Notes: generated from the sequence alone by a model not told the origin. A DNA stretch of 64,000 nt from Conexibacter woesei Iso977N (GCF_000424625.1 NZ_AUKG01000003.1:310001-374000), one strand, 5' to 3'; positions 33,623-43,128 are shown, counted from the stretch's first letter. Made by a program: numbers and translations.

Positions 33623-34804
33623 TCACTTCACGCCGTACTGCGCGCGCAGCGCGTCGACGCGCCGCAGCGCGTCGGCCACGCGCGCGGTCGACAGCTTGCC
33701 GTCGCGCATCGCCTTGGCGATCGCCCGGACCGCGTCGGCCTGGTCGGCCGCGTCGCCCGGGATCCACACGAGGTCGCAGCCGGCGCGGATCGCCTGGACG
33801 GCGAGCTGCGCCGGGGACGCGCCGCCCGACAGCGACGCCGCCTGCAGGTCGCCGGAGACGACGACGCCGCCGAACCTCAGCCTCTCGCGCAGCAGCCTGA
33901 CCACGCCCGGCAGCAGCGTCGCGGGCGTCACGCCGTCCCACGCCACGTAGGTCGCCGACGACAGCTGGATCGCCGGCGCGTGGCCCGCGACCGCCGCGAA
34001 CGGCTTGAGGTCGCGCGCCTCCAGCTCCGGCAGCGACAGGCCGACCGTCGCGGCCTCCAGCGCCGGGTCGCCCGACGCCGCGCCCTCGCCCGGGAAGTGC
34101 CCCGGGACCGGCGCGACCTCGCCGTCCTTCCAGCCCGACACCGCCGCGGCCGCGTCGGCGCCGACGGTCGCCGCGTCGTCGGCGTAGGCGACGCCCTCCC
34201 ACGGCCCGCCCGCGAAGCCGATGTCGGCGTCCGGGCCCAGGACCATCCGGATCCCGAGCGGGTGCAGCGCCTTGGCCTCGGCCAGCGCGGCGGCGCGCGC
34301 GGCGCCCGCGCTGCGGGCGTCGGCCTGCGGCCTGCCCTCGACGGGGACCGCGTCGAGCTGGCCGCCGAGCTGCGAGGCGGCGATCAGCGGCGCCTGGTGC
34401 CCCGCGCCGGTCGCGGCGCCGCGCAGCGCGCCGGCGACGTCGGCGACCTGCTGGGGCGAGACGCCGTTGCCCGGCTCCAGCACGACGCCGCCCCACTCCT
34501 GCGCGGCGACGCGCCTGAGCAGGTCCGGCGACGCGGTCGGCCCGCCGAAGCCGATCAGCAGCAGCCGCGCCGCGGCGCGGGCGGCGGTCGTCGGCAGCCC
34601 GCCGGACGGGCGCGTGGTCGTCACGGAGGATGCGGGCGCCGTCGTGCTCGCCGGGACCGCCGTGCTTGCCGGTCCGGCAACGGTCGCGGTCGCCCTGCCG
34701 GAGGCCTTGTCCGACGTCCCGCAGCCGCTCAGGAGCACGGCGAGCAGCGCCGCCATGACGATCGTCAACGACCCGCCCGGGCCGATCCGGGTCGGTCTGG
34801 TCAT
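33623..34804 (-). CDS. Glycoside hydrolase family 3-like lipoprotein, catalytic residues apparently lost
   Basis: About 393 residues. A signal peptide with lipobox LLSGC (near residue 27) indicates a lipid-anchored protein, followed by a Ser/Thr/Ala linker and a GH3 N-terminal-like barrel. Family landmarks are altered: the usual KHFPGHG...DSH loop reads GHFPGEG...GDP, and the nucleophile segment SDDL or TDAL reads SGDL. The His/Asp dyad and the nucleophile are therefore missing. It may be a binding protein rather than a beta-N-acetylhexosaminidase. ATG 34804 is chosen; 34816 is possible. Confidence 0.75.
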   Translation of the reverse strand: MTRPTRIGPGGSLTIVMAALLAVLLSGCGTSDKASGRATATVAGPASTAVPASTTAPASSVTTTRPSGGLPTTAARAAARLLLIGFGGPTASPDLLRRVAAQEWGGVVLEPGNGVSPQQVADVAGALRGAATGAGHQAPLIAASQLGGQLDAVPVEGRPQADARSAGAARAAALAEAKALHPLGIRMVLGPDADIGFAGGPWEGVAYADDAATVGADAAAAVSGWKDGEVAPVPGHFPGEGAASGDPALEAATVGLSLPELEARDLKPFAAVAGHAPAIQLSSATYVAWDGVTPATLLPGVVRLLRERLRFGGVVVSGDLQAASLSGGASPAQLAVQAIRAGCDLVWIPGDAADQADAVRAIAKAMRDGKLSTARVADALRRVDALRAQYGVK

Positions 34805-34839
34805 GGCTTCACCCATCGACCATCTAGCATTGCGCGTCC

Positions 34840-36117
34840 ATGCCGGGCACCGTCGTCATGAAGTTCGGAGGCACATCCGTCGCGGACGCCGCGCGCCTCA
34901 AGCGCGCTGCGCAGCGCATCGTCGCCAAGCGGGAGGAAGGTACCCGCGTCGTGGCGGTCTTGAGCGCGCGCGGCAAGGAGACCGATCGCCTCATCGCCGA
35001 CGCGTTCGAGGTCAGTTCGACCCCCGACCCGCGTGAGATGGACATGCTCCTCTCGACGGGCGAGCGTGTGTCGTGCGCGCTGTGTGCCATGGCGATCAAC
35101 GATCTCGGTCATCGTGCGATCTCCCTGACGGGATCGCAGGCGGGCATCGTCACAGATACGAGCCACACGAAGGCCCGCATCCTCGAAGTCCGCGCCGATC
35201 GCATCAGGGCCGCGCTCGACGAGGACAACATCGTCCTGGTCGCCGGCTTCCAGGGCGTCAGCACCGCCAAGGACGTCACGACGCTCGGCCGCGGCGGCTC
35301 CGACACGACCGCGGTCGCGCTGGCCGCCGCGATCGGCGCCGACGCCTGCGAGATCTACACCGACGTGCCCGGCGTCTTCACCAGCGACCCGCGGATCGTG
35401 CCCGACGCCCGCAAGCTCGACGTCGTCACCTTCGACGAGATGCTCGAGATGGCCGCCTCCGGCGCCGGCGTGCTGCAGCTGCGCTCCGTCGAGTACGCCC
35501 GCAACCACGGCGTGCGCATCCACTGCCGTTCCAGCTTCGACGACTCCGAGGGGACGTTCGTCGTCTCCGATGAAGAGGCCAAGGACAAGAACATGGAGAA
35601 CCCCCTCATCACCGCCGTCACCCACTCGCGTGGCGAGGCGCGGGTGACGCTCATCGGCCTGCCCGACTCGCCCGGCATCGCGGGGCGCGTCACGACGGCG
35701 CTGGCCGACGCCAACGTCAACATCGACATGATCATCCAGAACGACCCGCGGTCGGCGGGCGCGAAGGCGGAGCTGTCGTTCACGGTCCCCAAGGAGGACG
35801 TGGACACGGCGCGGCGCGCGCTGGACCCGATCGCGAGCGAGCTGGGCATCGAGGTCCAGACCGACGACGGCATGGGCAAGGTCTCGATCGTCGGCGCCGG
35901 GATGAAGTCGCACCCGGGCGTCGCCGCGAAGGTGTTCAGCGTGCTGGGCGCCAACGGCATCAACATCGAGATGATCTCGACGTCGCCGATCCGCATCTCG
36001 TGCGTGATCCCCGTCGAGGAGGTCGAGCCGGCCGTCAAGGCGCTGCACACGGCGTTCGACCTGCAGGGGGCGGACACGATCCGCCCGGAGCAGCCGTTCG
36101 GAGAGTTCGCAAGCTGA
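34840..36117 (+). CDS. lysC: Aspartate kinase
   Basis: A 425-residue enzyme making aspartyl phosphate, first step to lysine, threonine and methionine. KFGGTS (residues 8-13), GFQGVSTAKDVTTLGRGGSD and the DVPGVFTSDPR segment mark the kinase domain. Two C-terminal ACT domains (about 265-425) carry the feedback-inhibition site. An in-frame ATG at 35593 with AAGGA 8 nt upstream could start a separate 174-residue regulatory subunit, as in Corynebacterium and Bacillus. TGATG overlap couples it to asd. Confidence 0.95.
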   Translation: MPGTVVMKFGGTSVADAARLKRAAQRIVAKREEGTRVVAVLSARGKETDRLIADAFEVSSTPDPREMDMLLSTGERVSCALCAMAINDLGHRAISLTGSQAGIVTDTSHTKARILEVRADRIRAALDEDNIVLVAGFQGVSTAKDVTTLGRGGSDTTAVALAAAIGADACEIYTDVPGVFTSDPRIVPDARKLDVVTFDEMLEMAASGAGVLQLRSVEYARNHGVRIHCRSSFDDSEGTFVVSDEEAKDKNMENPLITAVTHSRGEARVTLIGLPDSPGIAGRVTTALADANVNIDMIIQNDPRSAGAKAELSFTVPKEDVDTARRALDPIASELGIEVQTDDGMGKVSIVGAGMKSHPGVAAKVFSVLGANGINIEMISTSPIRISCVIPVEEVEPAVKALHTAFDLQGADTIRPEQPFGEFAS

Positions 36118-37166
36118 TGTCCTTGTATCGAGTTGCAGTGGTCGGTGCCACCGGCGCCGTCGGCACCCGCATGCGCAGCCTCCTGCGCGAGCGCAACTAC
36201 CCGTTCTCCGAGCTGGTCCCGTTCGCCTCCGAGCGCAGCGCCGGCAAGGTCCTCGAGGACGGCCTGACCGTCGTCGGCCTCGCCGACGACGAGCGCCTCG
36301 ACGGCTTCGACGTCGCGATCTTCAGCGCCGGCGGCGGCGTCTCGAAGGAGTGGGCGCCGAAGTTCGCCGCGCGCGGCGCGATCGTGGTCGACAACTCGTC
36401 GGCGTTCCGCATGGACCCCGACGTCCCGCTCGTCGTCTCCGAGGTCAACGGCGACGCGCTCGACCACATCAACAAGGGCATCGTCGCCAACCCGAACTGC
36501 ACGACGATGGCGATCATGCCGCCGCTGCACGCGCTCCACGAGGAGTTCGGCCTGACCGGGCTCGTCGCGACGTCGTTCCAGGCCGCGGGCGGCGCCGGGC
36601 AGAAGGGCATGGACGAGCTGCTGGAGCAGGTCCCCGGCCTGCTCGCCGACCCGGACGCGCTCGCCGACCGCGGCGCCGAGGCGGCCGCGACCGTCGGCGC
36701 GACGCCGGTCTTCGGCAAGCCGCTGGCCTTCAACGTCGTGCCGCTGCTGGGCAAGGACACCGGCAACGGCTACACCGACGAGGAGATGAAGCTCCAGAAC
36801 GAGTCGCGCAAGATCCTGGACATCCCGGGCCTCGCCGTCTCCCCGACCTGCGTGCGCGTGCCGGTCATGGTCGGCCACGCGATCGAGGTCAAGGCGACGT
36901 TCGAGCGCGAGCCGTCCGTCGCGCGCGCGCTGGAGGTCATGGGCGCCCACGCCGGCGTCGAGCTCGACGACGTCCCGACGCCGCTGGAGTGGGCCGGCAA
37001 GGACCCGGTCGCCGTCGGCCGCGTCCGCCAGGACCTCGCGGACCCGAAGTCGCTGAACCTCTTCGTCGTCGGCGACAACCTGCTCAAGGGCGCCGCGCTG
37101 AACACCGTCCAGATCGCCGAGCTCCTGCACGAGCGCGGCCTCCTGAAGACCCGCGCCGCAGCCTAG
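36117..37166 (+). CDS. asd: Aspartate-semialdehyde dehydrogenase
   Basis: A 349-residue NADPH-dependent enzyme reducing aspartyl phosphate. GATGAVG (residues 10-16) binds the nucleotide, C128 in NPNCTTM is the catalytic cysteine, and RVPVMVGHAI contains the conserved His. The start ATG shares one base with the lysC stop, so the two pathway enzymes are translated together. It converges with the RHH/GAF gene by 4 nt. Confidence 0.95.
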   Translation: MSLYRVAVVGATGAVGTRMRSLLRERNYPFSELVPFASERSAGKVLEDGLTVVGLADDERLDGFDVAIFSAGGGVSKEWAPKFAARGAIVVDNSSAFRMDPDVPLVVSEVNGDALDHINKGIVANPNCTTMAIMPPLHALHEEFGLTGLVATSFQAAGGAGQKGMDELLEQVPGLLADPDALADRGAEAAATVGATPVFGKPLAFNVVPLLGKDTGNGYTDEEMKLQNESRKILDIPGLAVSPTCVRVPVMVGHAIEVKATFEREPSVARALEVMGAHAGVELDDVPTPLEWAGKDPVAVGRVRQDLADPKSLNLFVVGDNLLKGAALNTVQIAELLHERGLLKTRAAA

Positions 37167-37879
37167 GCTGCGGCGCGCTCGTCGCGCGTGCGCTCCAGCT
37201 CGGTCACGACCGACTGGGCGATCGAGAGCAGCAGCGTGACGTCGTCGTCGCTCCACACGCGCGGCGCGTGGTCGATCGCGGCGATCGCGCCGAGCGCGTG
37301 GCCGTCGTCGGTGATCAGCGGCGCGCCGACGTAGGCGACGATCGCCAGCGGCGGCTCGGCCAGCGCGGCGAGCCGCTCGTCGGCGCGGGTGTCGCCGATC
37401 ACCAGCGGCTGGCGCGCCTCGACGACGTCGCGGCAGATCGAGCGCTCGACGCCGAACGGCCCCGGGCGGGTCGCCACGCCCGCGCACGACAGCGGGTGCT
37501 GGAGCTCGTCGCCGATCAGCGAGATCATCGCGACCGGCGCGTCCAGCGACTGGCGCGCCAACTCGCCGAGGCGGTCGATCGCCGCGCGCTCGCGCGGGCC
37601 CAGCCCGTCGTGGGCGGCGCGGGCGGCGGCGACGCGCGCCGGGTCGCCGAGCGCGGCGGCGGCACGGCGCGCCGGCGCCCTGCGCGACGGGCGCGCGGCG
37701 AGGTCGTCGAGCGTCGCCAGCGTGATCTCGTCGCCGCGGCGCGCGGCCAGCGTCGCGACGCGCAGCAGCGCGGCGTCGCGCACGAACTGGGCGACCGAGA
37801 CGCCCTCACGGGCGGCCTCGCGCTCGATCTCGGCCCAGAGGTCGCCGCCGAAGCGGACGGTGCTGGCGTGCATGCTCAT
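37163..37879 (-). CDS. Ribbon-helix-helix / GAF domain fusion protein
   Basis: A 238-residue soluble protein. Residues 5-50 ([18 protein letters not shown], then [17 protein letters not shown]) look like a CopG/Arc-type ribbon-helix-helix. After a basic linker, residues 95-238 form a GAF domain ([57 protein letters not shown]). A small-molecule sensor directly fused to this DNA-binding fold is unusual. ATG 37879 starts it. It is divergent from the soluble chemoreceptor 142 bp away; a regulatory link is possible. Confidence 0.75.
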   Translation of the reverse strand: MSMHASTVRFGGDLWAEIEREAAREGVSVAQFVRDAALLRVATLAARRGDEITLATLDDLAARPSRRAPARRAAAALGDPARVAAARAAHDGLGPRERAAIDRLGELARQSLDAPVAMISLIGDELQHPLSCAGVATRPGPFGVERSICRDVVEARQPLVIGDTRADERLAALAEPPLAIVAYVGAPLITDDGHALGAIAAIDHAPRVWSDDDVTLLLSIAQSVVTELERTRDERAAA

Positions 37880-38021
37880 CGTCACAGATGGTCGGCCGCG
37901 GTCGCGGATCCGCCACCGCTTCATGGACAGGTGTCCAGCTCTCACCACGTCCTCACCAGAACACGCGAAAAAGGACGCAGACGCACCACTTCCCCGCCTG
38001 ACCCCTCTGGAGAGACTCCCC

Positions 38022-39215
38022 ATGCCCCTGACCTTCCGCCGCACCGCCACCACCACCGAGCCCGCCCCGATCGCCGGCGTCGCCGAGCTGACCGCCGCGC
38101 TGCAGTCGCTGGACGCCAACTGCCTCGCCGGCCTGGTCGACGGCCTGCGCGCGATGGAGGACGGCGACCTCACCCGCGCCGCGGTCCCGGTCACCAAGCC
38201 GGTCGACGTCACCACGTTCGACCCGCAGGTCGTGGCGCTCGGCGAGCTGTTCAACGCGATGCTCGGCAAGGCCCAGGGCGCGCTCGAGGCCTACAACTCG
38301 ATGCGCGAGGAGCTGCGCGCCGCGCTCGGCGACCGCTCGTCGCTGACCGACCTCCAGCAGCGCCTGGACTCGCTCAGCGATCGCTGCCTCACCGGCCTCG
38401 GCGCGGGCCTGGACGCGATGGCCCACGGCGACCTCACGGTCGACGTCGTCCCGGTCACGCAGCCGCTGGTCGCCGCCCACGGCGCCCAGGTCGGCGCGCT
38501 GGGCGAGCGGTTCAACATCATGTTGGGCCAGGCCCAGGCGGGACTCAACTCCTACAACAACACGCGCGAGCACCTCGCGGGCACGCTCGGCGAGATCGCC
38601 GCGACCTCCGCGGCCGTCGCCCGCGCGTCGCAGGAGATGACCGACACCGCCGAGCAGACCGCGCAGGCGATCGACGAGATCGCGCGCGCCTCGACCGAGG
38701 TCGCCGCCGGCGCCGAGCAGCAGGTCGCCGCGGTCATCGAGTCCCAGGACCTGGCGCGCGAGGCCTTCGGCGTCGCGGGCGGCACCGCGTCCGCGGTCGA
38801 GGACGGCGTCGCGATGGCCGCCCGGATCGCCGCGATCGCCGACCAGACCAACCTGTTGGCCTTGAACGCCGCGATCGAGGCGGCCCGCGCCGGCGAGGCC
38901 GGGCGCGGCTTCGCGGTCGTCGCCGACGAGGTCCGCAAGCTCGCCGAGTCCGCCTCGGCCGCGGTCAAGGAGACCGAGAAGGCCTTCGGCGGCGTCACGA
39001 CGAGCGTCGACCAGGTCACGGCGGTGATCGCCAGGATGGCCGACGCGACCGACGAGGTCCGCCAGGTCGCCGAGTCGGCCTCGGCCGCGACCGAGCAGGT
39101 CTCCGCCTCGGCCGAGCAGTCCAGCGCCTCGACCGCGCAGGTGACCGCGGCGGCGAGCGCGCTGGCCGACCGGGCCCGCGCGCTCGACGCCTTGGTCGGT
39201 GCGTTCACCGTCTAG
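38022..39215 (+). CDS. Soluble methyl-accepting chemotaxis protein with tandem HAMP-like repeats
   Basis: A 397-residue receptor without transmembrane helices. Two similar modules of about 70 residues ([18 protein letters not shown] near 35 and [18 protein letters not shown] near 125) resemble HAMP domains. The C-terminal signalling coiled coil has the conserved tip [20 protein letters not shown] (near 275) and [16 protein letters not shown]. No obvious input domain and no che genes are nearby, so it may sense internal signals or act outside motility. ATG 38022. Confidence 0.88.
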   Translation: MPLTFRRTATTTEPAPIAGVAELTAALQSLDANCLAGLVDGLRAMEDGDLTRAAVPVTKPVDVTTFDPQVVALGELFNAMLGKAQGALEAYNSMREELRAALGDRSSLTDLQQRLDSLSDRCLTGLGAGLDAMAHGDLTVDVVPVTQPLVAAHGAQVGALGERFNIMLGQAQAGLNSYNNTREHLAGTLGEIAATSAAVARASQEMTDTAEQTAQAIDEIARASTEVAAGAEQQVAAVIESQDLAREAFGVAGGTASAVEDGVAMAARIAAIADQTNLLALNAAIEAARAGEAGRGFAVVADEVRKLAESASAAVKETEKAFGGVTTSVDQVTAVIARMADATDEVRQVAESASAATEQVSASAEQSSASTAQVTAAASALADRARALDALVGAFTV

Positions 39216-40042
39216 GGCAGGGCGACCAGGAACCCGGCCTTGCTGGCCGTCGTGGTCATCGTCGTGAAGTCGCAGTTGATGCGACCCTGGACCGTCGTGC
39301 TGGCGCCCGAGCCGCTGCCGGGCAGGAAGCCTGCGTGCCAGGTCGTGACCGTCCAGCGTGTCGGCACGTTGCTCGCCGCGGTGATCGAGAGGCCCGAGCC
39401 GCCGCTGGCCGAGATGATGCCGCTGTTGACCTGCGGGTTGGTGCCGCTCTCCTCCTCGGAGATCATGAACTCCACGTTGGTCGTGTCGGAGACGACGTGG
39501 AGGCTCGGGACGTTGCTCGCCGAGCAGCTCATGACCAGGTGCGCGGCCGAGCCGAGGCTGGCGAGCGTCGTGTCGCCCGTGCTGGTGGCGAGGTCGAGGT
39601 GGCCGATGCCCTGGGCGCCGGTGCCCTGGACGAAGCCGGAGCTGTCGATGCCGTCGAGCTTGTCGGCGTCGGCGGCCCTGTCGGCCCTGCCCAGGAACGC
39701 GGCGTTGGCCTCGTCCTTGGTGTAGCCGTTGGGCGTGCCCGCCGGGCCCTGCGGGCCGGCCGGCCCGGTGGCGCCCGTCGCGCCGGTCGCGCCCCTCGCG
39801 CCGGCGGCGCCGGCAGCGCCGGCCGCGCCCGCGGCGCCCCTGAGCTTGGCGCGCTCGGCGGCCTTGAAGTCGGCGAGCGTCAAGGACCCGTTCTTGACCT
39901 CGCGCGAGGTGACCGAGTTCTTGCCGAGCTTGGCGGCGACGGCGGTGACGCCGTCGGCGATCGCGTTGCCGCCGGTGGCGGCGATCAGTGCGATGACGGC
40001 GATCACGAGGGCCGGCGAAGGCCGGTGGAACCACTTGCGCAT
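39212..40042 (-). CDS. Secreted collagen-like repeat protein
   Basis: 276 residues. Signal peptide ([20 protein letters not shown]), a conserved actinobacterial stalk ([20 protein letters not shown]), then about 30 residues of Gly-X-Y repeats ([16 protein letters not shown]) and a C-terminal beta-rich globular domain of about 150 residues. It probably lies on the cell surface or in the medium as trimers. The protein at 57030 carries a similar collagen-like linker on an unrelated body. The stop overlaps the chemoreceptor stop by 4 nt. Confidence 0.8.
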   Translation of the reverse strand: MRKWFHRPSPALVIAVIALIAATGGNAIADGVTAVAAKLGKNSVTSREVKNGSLTLADFKAAERAKLRGAAGAAGAAGAAGARGATGATGATGPAGPQGPAGTPNGYTKDEANAAFLGRADRAADADKLDGIDSSGFVQGTGAQGIGHLDLATSTGDTTLASLGSAAHLVMSCSASNVPSLHVVSDTTNVEFMISEEESGTNPQVNSGIISASGGSGLSITAASNVPTRWTVTTWHAGFLPGSGSGASTTVQGRINCDFTTMTTTASKAGFLVALP

Positions 40043-40138
40043 TCGGGTGCGTCTCCCTGTTGTACGTGTTGGACCTGGTGCTCCTGCGCAGGCCTCAACG
40101 GGCGGAGGACGTGCCGCTTACGCGACGAAGGTCCAGGA

Positions 40139-40957
40139 TCAGCCGGGGACGTAGCGCGAGGCGATCACTCGGCGCGCGGTCGGGCTGCGCCTGACCCAGC
40201 TCAGGAACCGGCCCAGCGCGCCCCTCGGCGCGCCCTTTGTGACGATCGCGAGTGGGCGGCTCGCGGGGTAGCTGCCGTCGGCGATCGTCCTGCGCGTGCA
40301 GCCGACGCCCTCGTAGGCGATCACGTGCAGCGGGGCGGTCAGCGCGAGGTCGGCGTAGCCGAACGCGCCCGGCGTCTGCTCGATGTAGTCGCGTGCCTGG
40401 GTGCTGCTGATCAGCGTCACCGCCTGCCAGGCGACCGGCGTGGCGTCGTCGACGAACACGCTCTGGAAGACGCGGCCGCCGCCGACCGTCGGCGCGAGCG
40501 TGACCGGCGTGATCGCGTCGGTGCGCCGCGACCCGGCGAAGCCGGTCCAGTTGGTCACGCGCCCGGCGACGAGGTCCTGCAGCTGCGCGCGGGAGATCGA
40601 CGCGATCGGGTTGGCGCGGTTGGTGGCCAGGCAGAGACCGCTGCGCGCCAGCCGCGTGAGGACCAGGCCGGGCGGGTCGCCGGGCGCCAGCGCGCGCGAG
40701 ACCATCCCGCCGTCGGCGATCCCGCGCGCGGTGTCGGCCATCCCGGCGCTGGTGCCGCCCGCGGTCAGCGAGAAGCGCGGGGCGCCGGGGACGGCGTGGC
40801 GGTAGAAGTAGGCGAGGTCGGCGACGAGCGAGACGACGATGTCCTGCCCGTTCAAGGTGATGGTGTTGGTCTGCGCCGCGGCCACCGCGCCGCCGCCCGG
40901 CGCGGCGAGCAGCCCGGCGGTCAGCAGCAGCGCCAGCGCGCCGCTCGCGCGCTTCAT
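40139..40957 (-). CDS. PstS-like solute-binding protein
   Basis: A 272-residue exported protein. Signal peptide (residues 8-27), then the phosphate-binding-type fold: the anion-loop equivalent LTAGGTSAGMADTARGIADG, SRAQLQDLVAGRVTNWTG, TVGGGRVFQSVFV and ARDYIEQTPGAFGYADLAL. No lipobox is seen, so it is secreted rather than anchored. No permease or ATPase gene is near. Its ATG overlaps the stop of the subtilase gene by 4 nt, so the two are made together and may cooperate. Confidence 0.82.
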   Translation of the reverse strand: MKRASGALALLLTAGLLAAPGGGAVAAAQTNTITLNGQDIVVSLVADLAYFYRHAVPGAPRFSLTAGGTSAGMADTARGIADGGMVSRALAPGDPPGLVLTRLARSGLCLATNRANPIASISRAQLQDLVAGRVTNWTGFAGSRRTDAITPVTLAPTVGGGRVFQSVFVDDATPVAWQAVTLISSTQARDYIEQTPGAFGYADLALTAPLHVIAYEGVGCTRRTIADGSYPASRPLAIVTKGAPRGALGRFLSWVRRSPTARRVIASRYVPG

Positions 40958-43128
40958 GTCCCGACCGGGCTTCCGCGGCCGACGTCGCCCTTGCCCTTGC
41001 GCAGCCCGGCGACGGTGCTCTGCGCGGCGGTCACCGGGCGCCCGGCGCGGTTCAGCGCGGCGAGCTTGACGCGCTTCGACGTCCCGGCGAGCTTGACCGT
41101 GAACGGCGACGGGCGCGGCGCCAGGTCGGCGGTCCTGCCGCCGAGCGTGAGCCGGTAGCGGCGGATGCTCGTCGTCGAGCCGAGCACGGCCGCCTGGACC
41201 TGCGTGCGCCCGTTCTTGACGGTCGCCGACAGGATCTTCAGCCGCGGCGGCTGGGTCGTGTCGTAGCTGGCGCTGCTCGCGGCCACGACGGTCTGCAGCG
41301 CGTCGACGTAGCCCGCGGTGACCGGCAGGCCCGACCTCGTCGCGTTCTGCATCAACAACGCGCGCAGGTCCGGCGCGGTCAGCCTCGGGTTGACCGACGC
41401 GGCGAGCGCCGCGACGCCGCTGACCGCGGGCGCCGCCATCGACGTCCCGCTCATCAGCACCCAACCGCCGTCCTTGGCCGTCGACAGGATCTGGCCGCCC
41501 GGCGCCGCGACCTGGACGTCGAGCCTGCCGAAGTTCGAGAAGCCGCTGAGGTTCCTGCCCGCCTCCGGGTCGGTCGAGGCGACCGTGATCAGGTTCGGCT
41601 CGGCCAGCGACGCGGGGTAGCTCGGCTGCTGGTCGATGTCGCGGTCGCTGTTGCCGGCCGAGGTGACGACCAGCGCGCCGGCCGCGCCCGCCTCCTGGAT
41701 CGCGGACTGCAGCGACGTGTCGAGGCGGTCGCCGCCCAAGGACAGGTTGATGATCCTGGCGCCGTTGGCCGCCGCGTAACGGACGCCCTCGGCGATCGCG
41801 CCGGTCGTGCCCGCGCCGCCGGAGTCGAGCACCTTGACGATCATCAGCTTGGCCTGCGGCGCGACGCCGACGACGCCCTTGCCGTTGGCCGCGGCGGCGA
41901 CGATCCCGGCGACGTGCGTCCCGTGGCCGTTGCCGTCGGTGAGGTCCTGGCCCGACGTCCTCGACGTCAGGTCGATGCCGTGGACGTCGTCGATGTAGCC
42001 GTTGTGGTCGTCGTCGATCCCGTTGCCGGGGATCTCGTCGAAGTTGGTCCAGATGTTGGGCGCGAGGTCGGGGTGGTCGATCTTCGCCCCGGTGTCGACG
42101 ATCGCGACCGTCACGCCGCGCCCGCGCGACAGCGCCCATGCGGCGGGCAGGTTGAGCATGCTGTCGGGGCCGACCGCCCACTGCTCGCTCTGGCGCGGGT
42201 CGCTGGACGCGGGGGCCTGCGCGGCGCTGGCACGCGCGGTCTGGGCGGGCGTGCCCCAGTATCTCCTGAGGTCCGACAGCTTCGAGACCCCGAGCGTCTT
42301 GGCGACGTCGCGCCTCATCGCGAAGCCGTTGCGGTCCTGGGCGGGGGAGAACGCCAGCGCCTGCGCGCCGATCCTCGCCAGCGCGCGGCCCAGGTCGCCG
42401 CCGCCGAGGTAGCCGCGCAGCGATCCTGAGTATCCGGGCCAGAGGTCGATCCTGCCGTTCCGCATCCCGTTGACGACCGCGGGGCGCAGGCCGCCGGCAG
42501 ACCTGACCGTGACCCGGATCCCGGCGCCGCGCAGCGCCTCGGCGTACATGTAGGCCAACGTCTTGTTCTCGTCGAAGTCCTGGTAGGCGATCCGGACCGC
42601 CGGGCCCGCCACCCGGCGCCCCGTCCCGCCGAGCCCGTTGGTGTCGGCGAACTCGCCGCCGACGGCCTCCGGCAGGCGGCCGTCGAAGACCTCCTGGTTC
42701 AGCCCACGCAGCTCGAGCGTCGAGAGCAGCTTCGAGGCGTCGTCGAGCGCGCGCCGCAGGCGCCTGCCGTAGCGGCGCACGACGCTGGACCGGACCACCG
42801 GGACGACGTGGTCGGCGCTGATCATGTGGCGGTCGTCGGCCAGCTCGACGATGTCGGGCCGCGACAGCTGCGGGTTGGACGAGAACGCCAGCGCGACCTC
42901 GGCACGGCCGTCGTCCAGCGCCTGGAGGCCGGCGTCGGCGACCTTCAGGCTGACGAACTGCGGCGTCGGGTCCATCGCGTAGACGCGCTTGAAGCCCGGG
43001 ATGCAGTTGACGTTCCTCGCGCAGTCGGCCGCGGCGGCGAGCCGGACCCTCGGCGGGACCTGCGCGCGCGCCGTGCCGGCGACCGCCAAGGCCATGAGGA
43101 CCGCAAGGCAGGTGATCGTCCGGCGCAT
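40954..43128 (-). CDS. Secreted S8 serine protease with permuted OpuAC-like solute-binding domain
   Basis: 724 residues. Signal peptide (1-23). Residues 30-170 match the second half of an OpuAC betaine-binding domain (NCIPGFKRVYAMDP, ELADDRHMISADHVVPVVR). Residues 185-300 match its first half (AYMYAEALRGAGIRVTV, MRNGRIDLWPGYSG). The halves are thus in swapped order. A subtilase follows with D about 343 (VAIVDTG), H about 403 (GNGHGTHVAG), oxyanion Asn (SAGNSD) and S about 561 (SGTSMAAP), then an Ig-like tail. The protease looks active. The start ATG 43128 gives a clean signal peptide. Overlaps the PstS-like gene by 4 nt. Confidence 0.85.
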   Translation of the reverse strand: MRRTITCLAVLMALAVAGTARAQVPPRVRLAAAADCARNVNCIPGFKRVYAMDPTPQFVSLKVADAGLQALDDGRAEVALAFSSNPQLSRPDIVELADDRHMISADHVVPVVRSSVVRRYGRRLRRALDDASKLLSTLELRGLNQEVFDGRLPEAVGGEFADTNGLGGTGRRVAGPAVRIAYQDFDENKTLAYMYAEALRGAGIRVTVRSAGGLRPAVVNGMRNGRIDLWPGYSGSLRGYLGGGDLGRALARIGAQALAFSPAQDRNGFAMRRDVAKTLGVSKLSDLRRYWGTPAQTARASAAQAPASSDPRQSEQWAVGPDSMLNLPAAWALSRGRGVTVAIVDTGAKIDHPDLAPNIWTNFDEIPGNGIDDDHNGYIDDVHGIDLTSRTSGQDLTDGNGHGTHVAGIVAAAANGKGVVGVAPQAKLMIVKVLDSGGAGTTGAIAEGVRYAAANGARIINLSLGGDRLDTSLQSAIQEAGAAGALVVTSAGNSDRDIDQQPSYPASLAEPNLITVASTDPEAGRNLSGFSNFGRLDVQVAAPGGQILSTAKDGGWVLMSGTSMAAPAVSGVAALAASVNPRLTAPDLRALLMQNATRSGLPVTAGYVDALQTVVAASSASYDTTQPPRLKILSATVKNGRTQVQAAVLGSTTSIRRYRLTLGGRTADLAPRPSPFTVKLAGTSKRVKLAALNRAGRPVTAAQSTVAGLRKGKGDVGRGSPVGT

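Noticed and set aside
36350-41158. 1602-codon plus-strand open frame
   Set aside because: It runs over asd, GAF, chemoreceptor, collagen-like and substrate-binding genes in wrong frames or antisense. Its product is Arg/Ala/Gly-rich with no domains. This is a typical artefact of very high G+C DNA.
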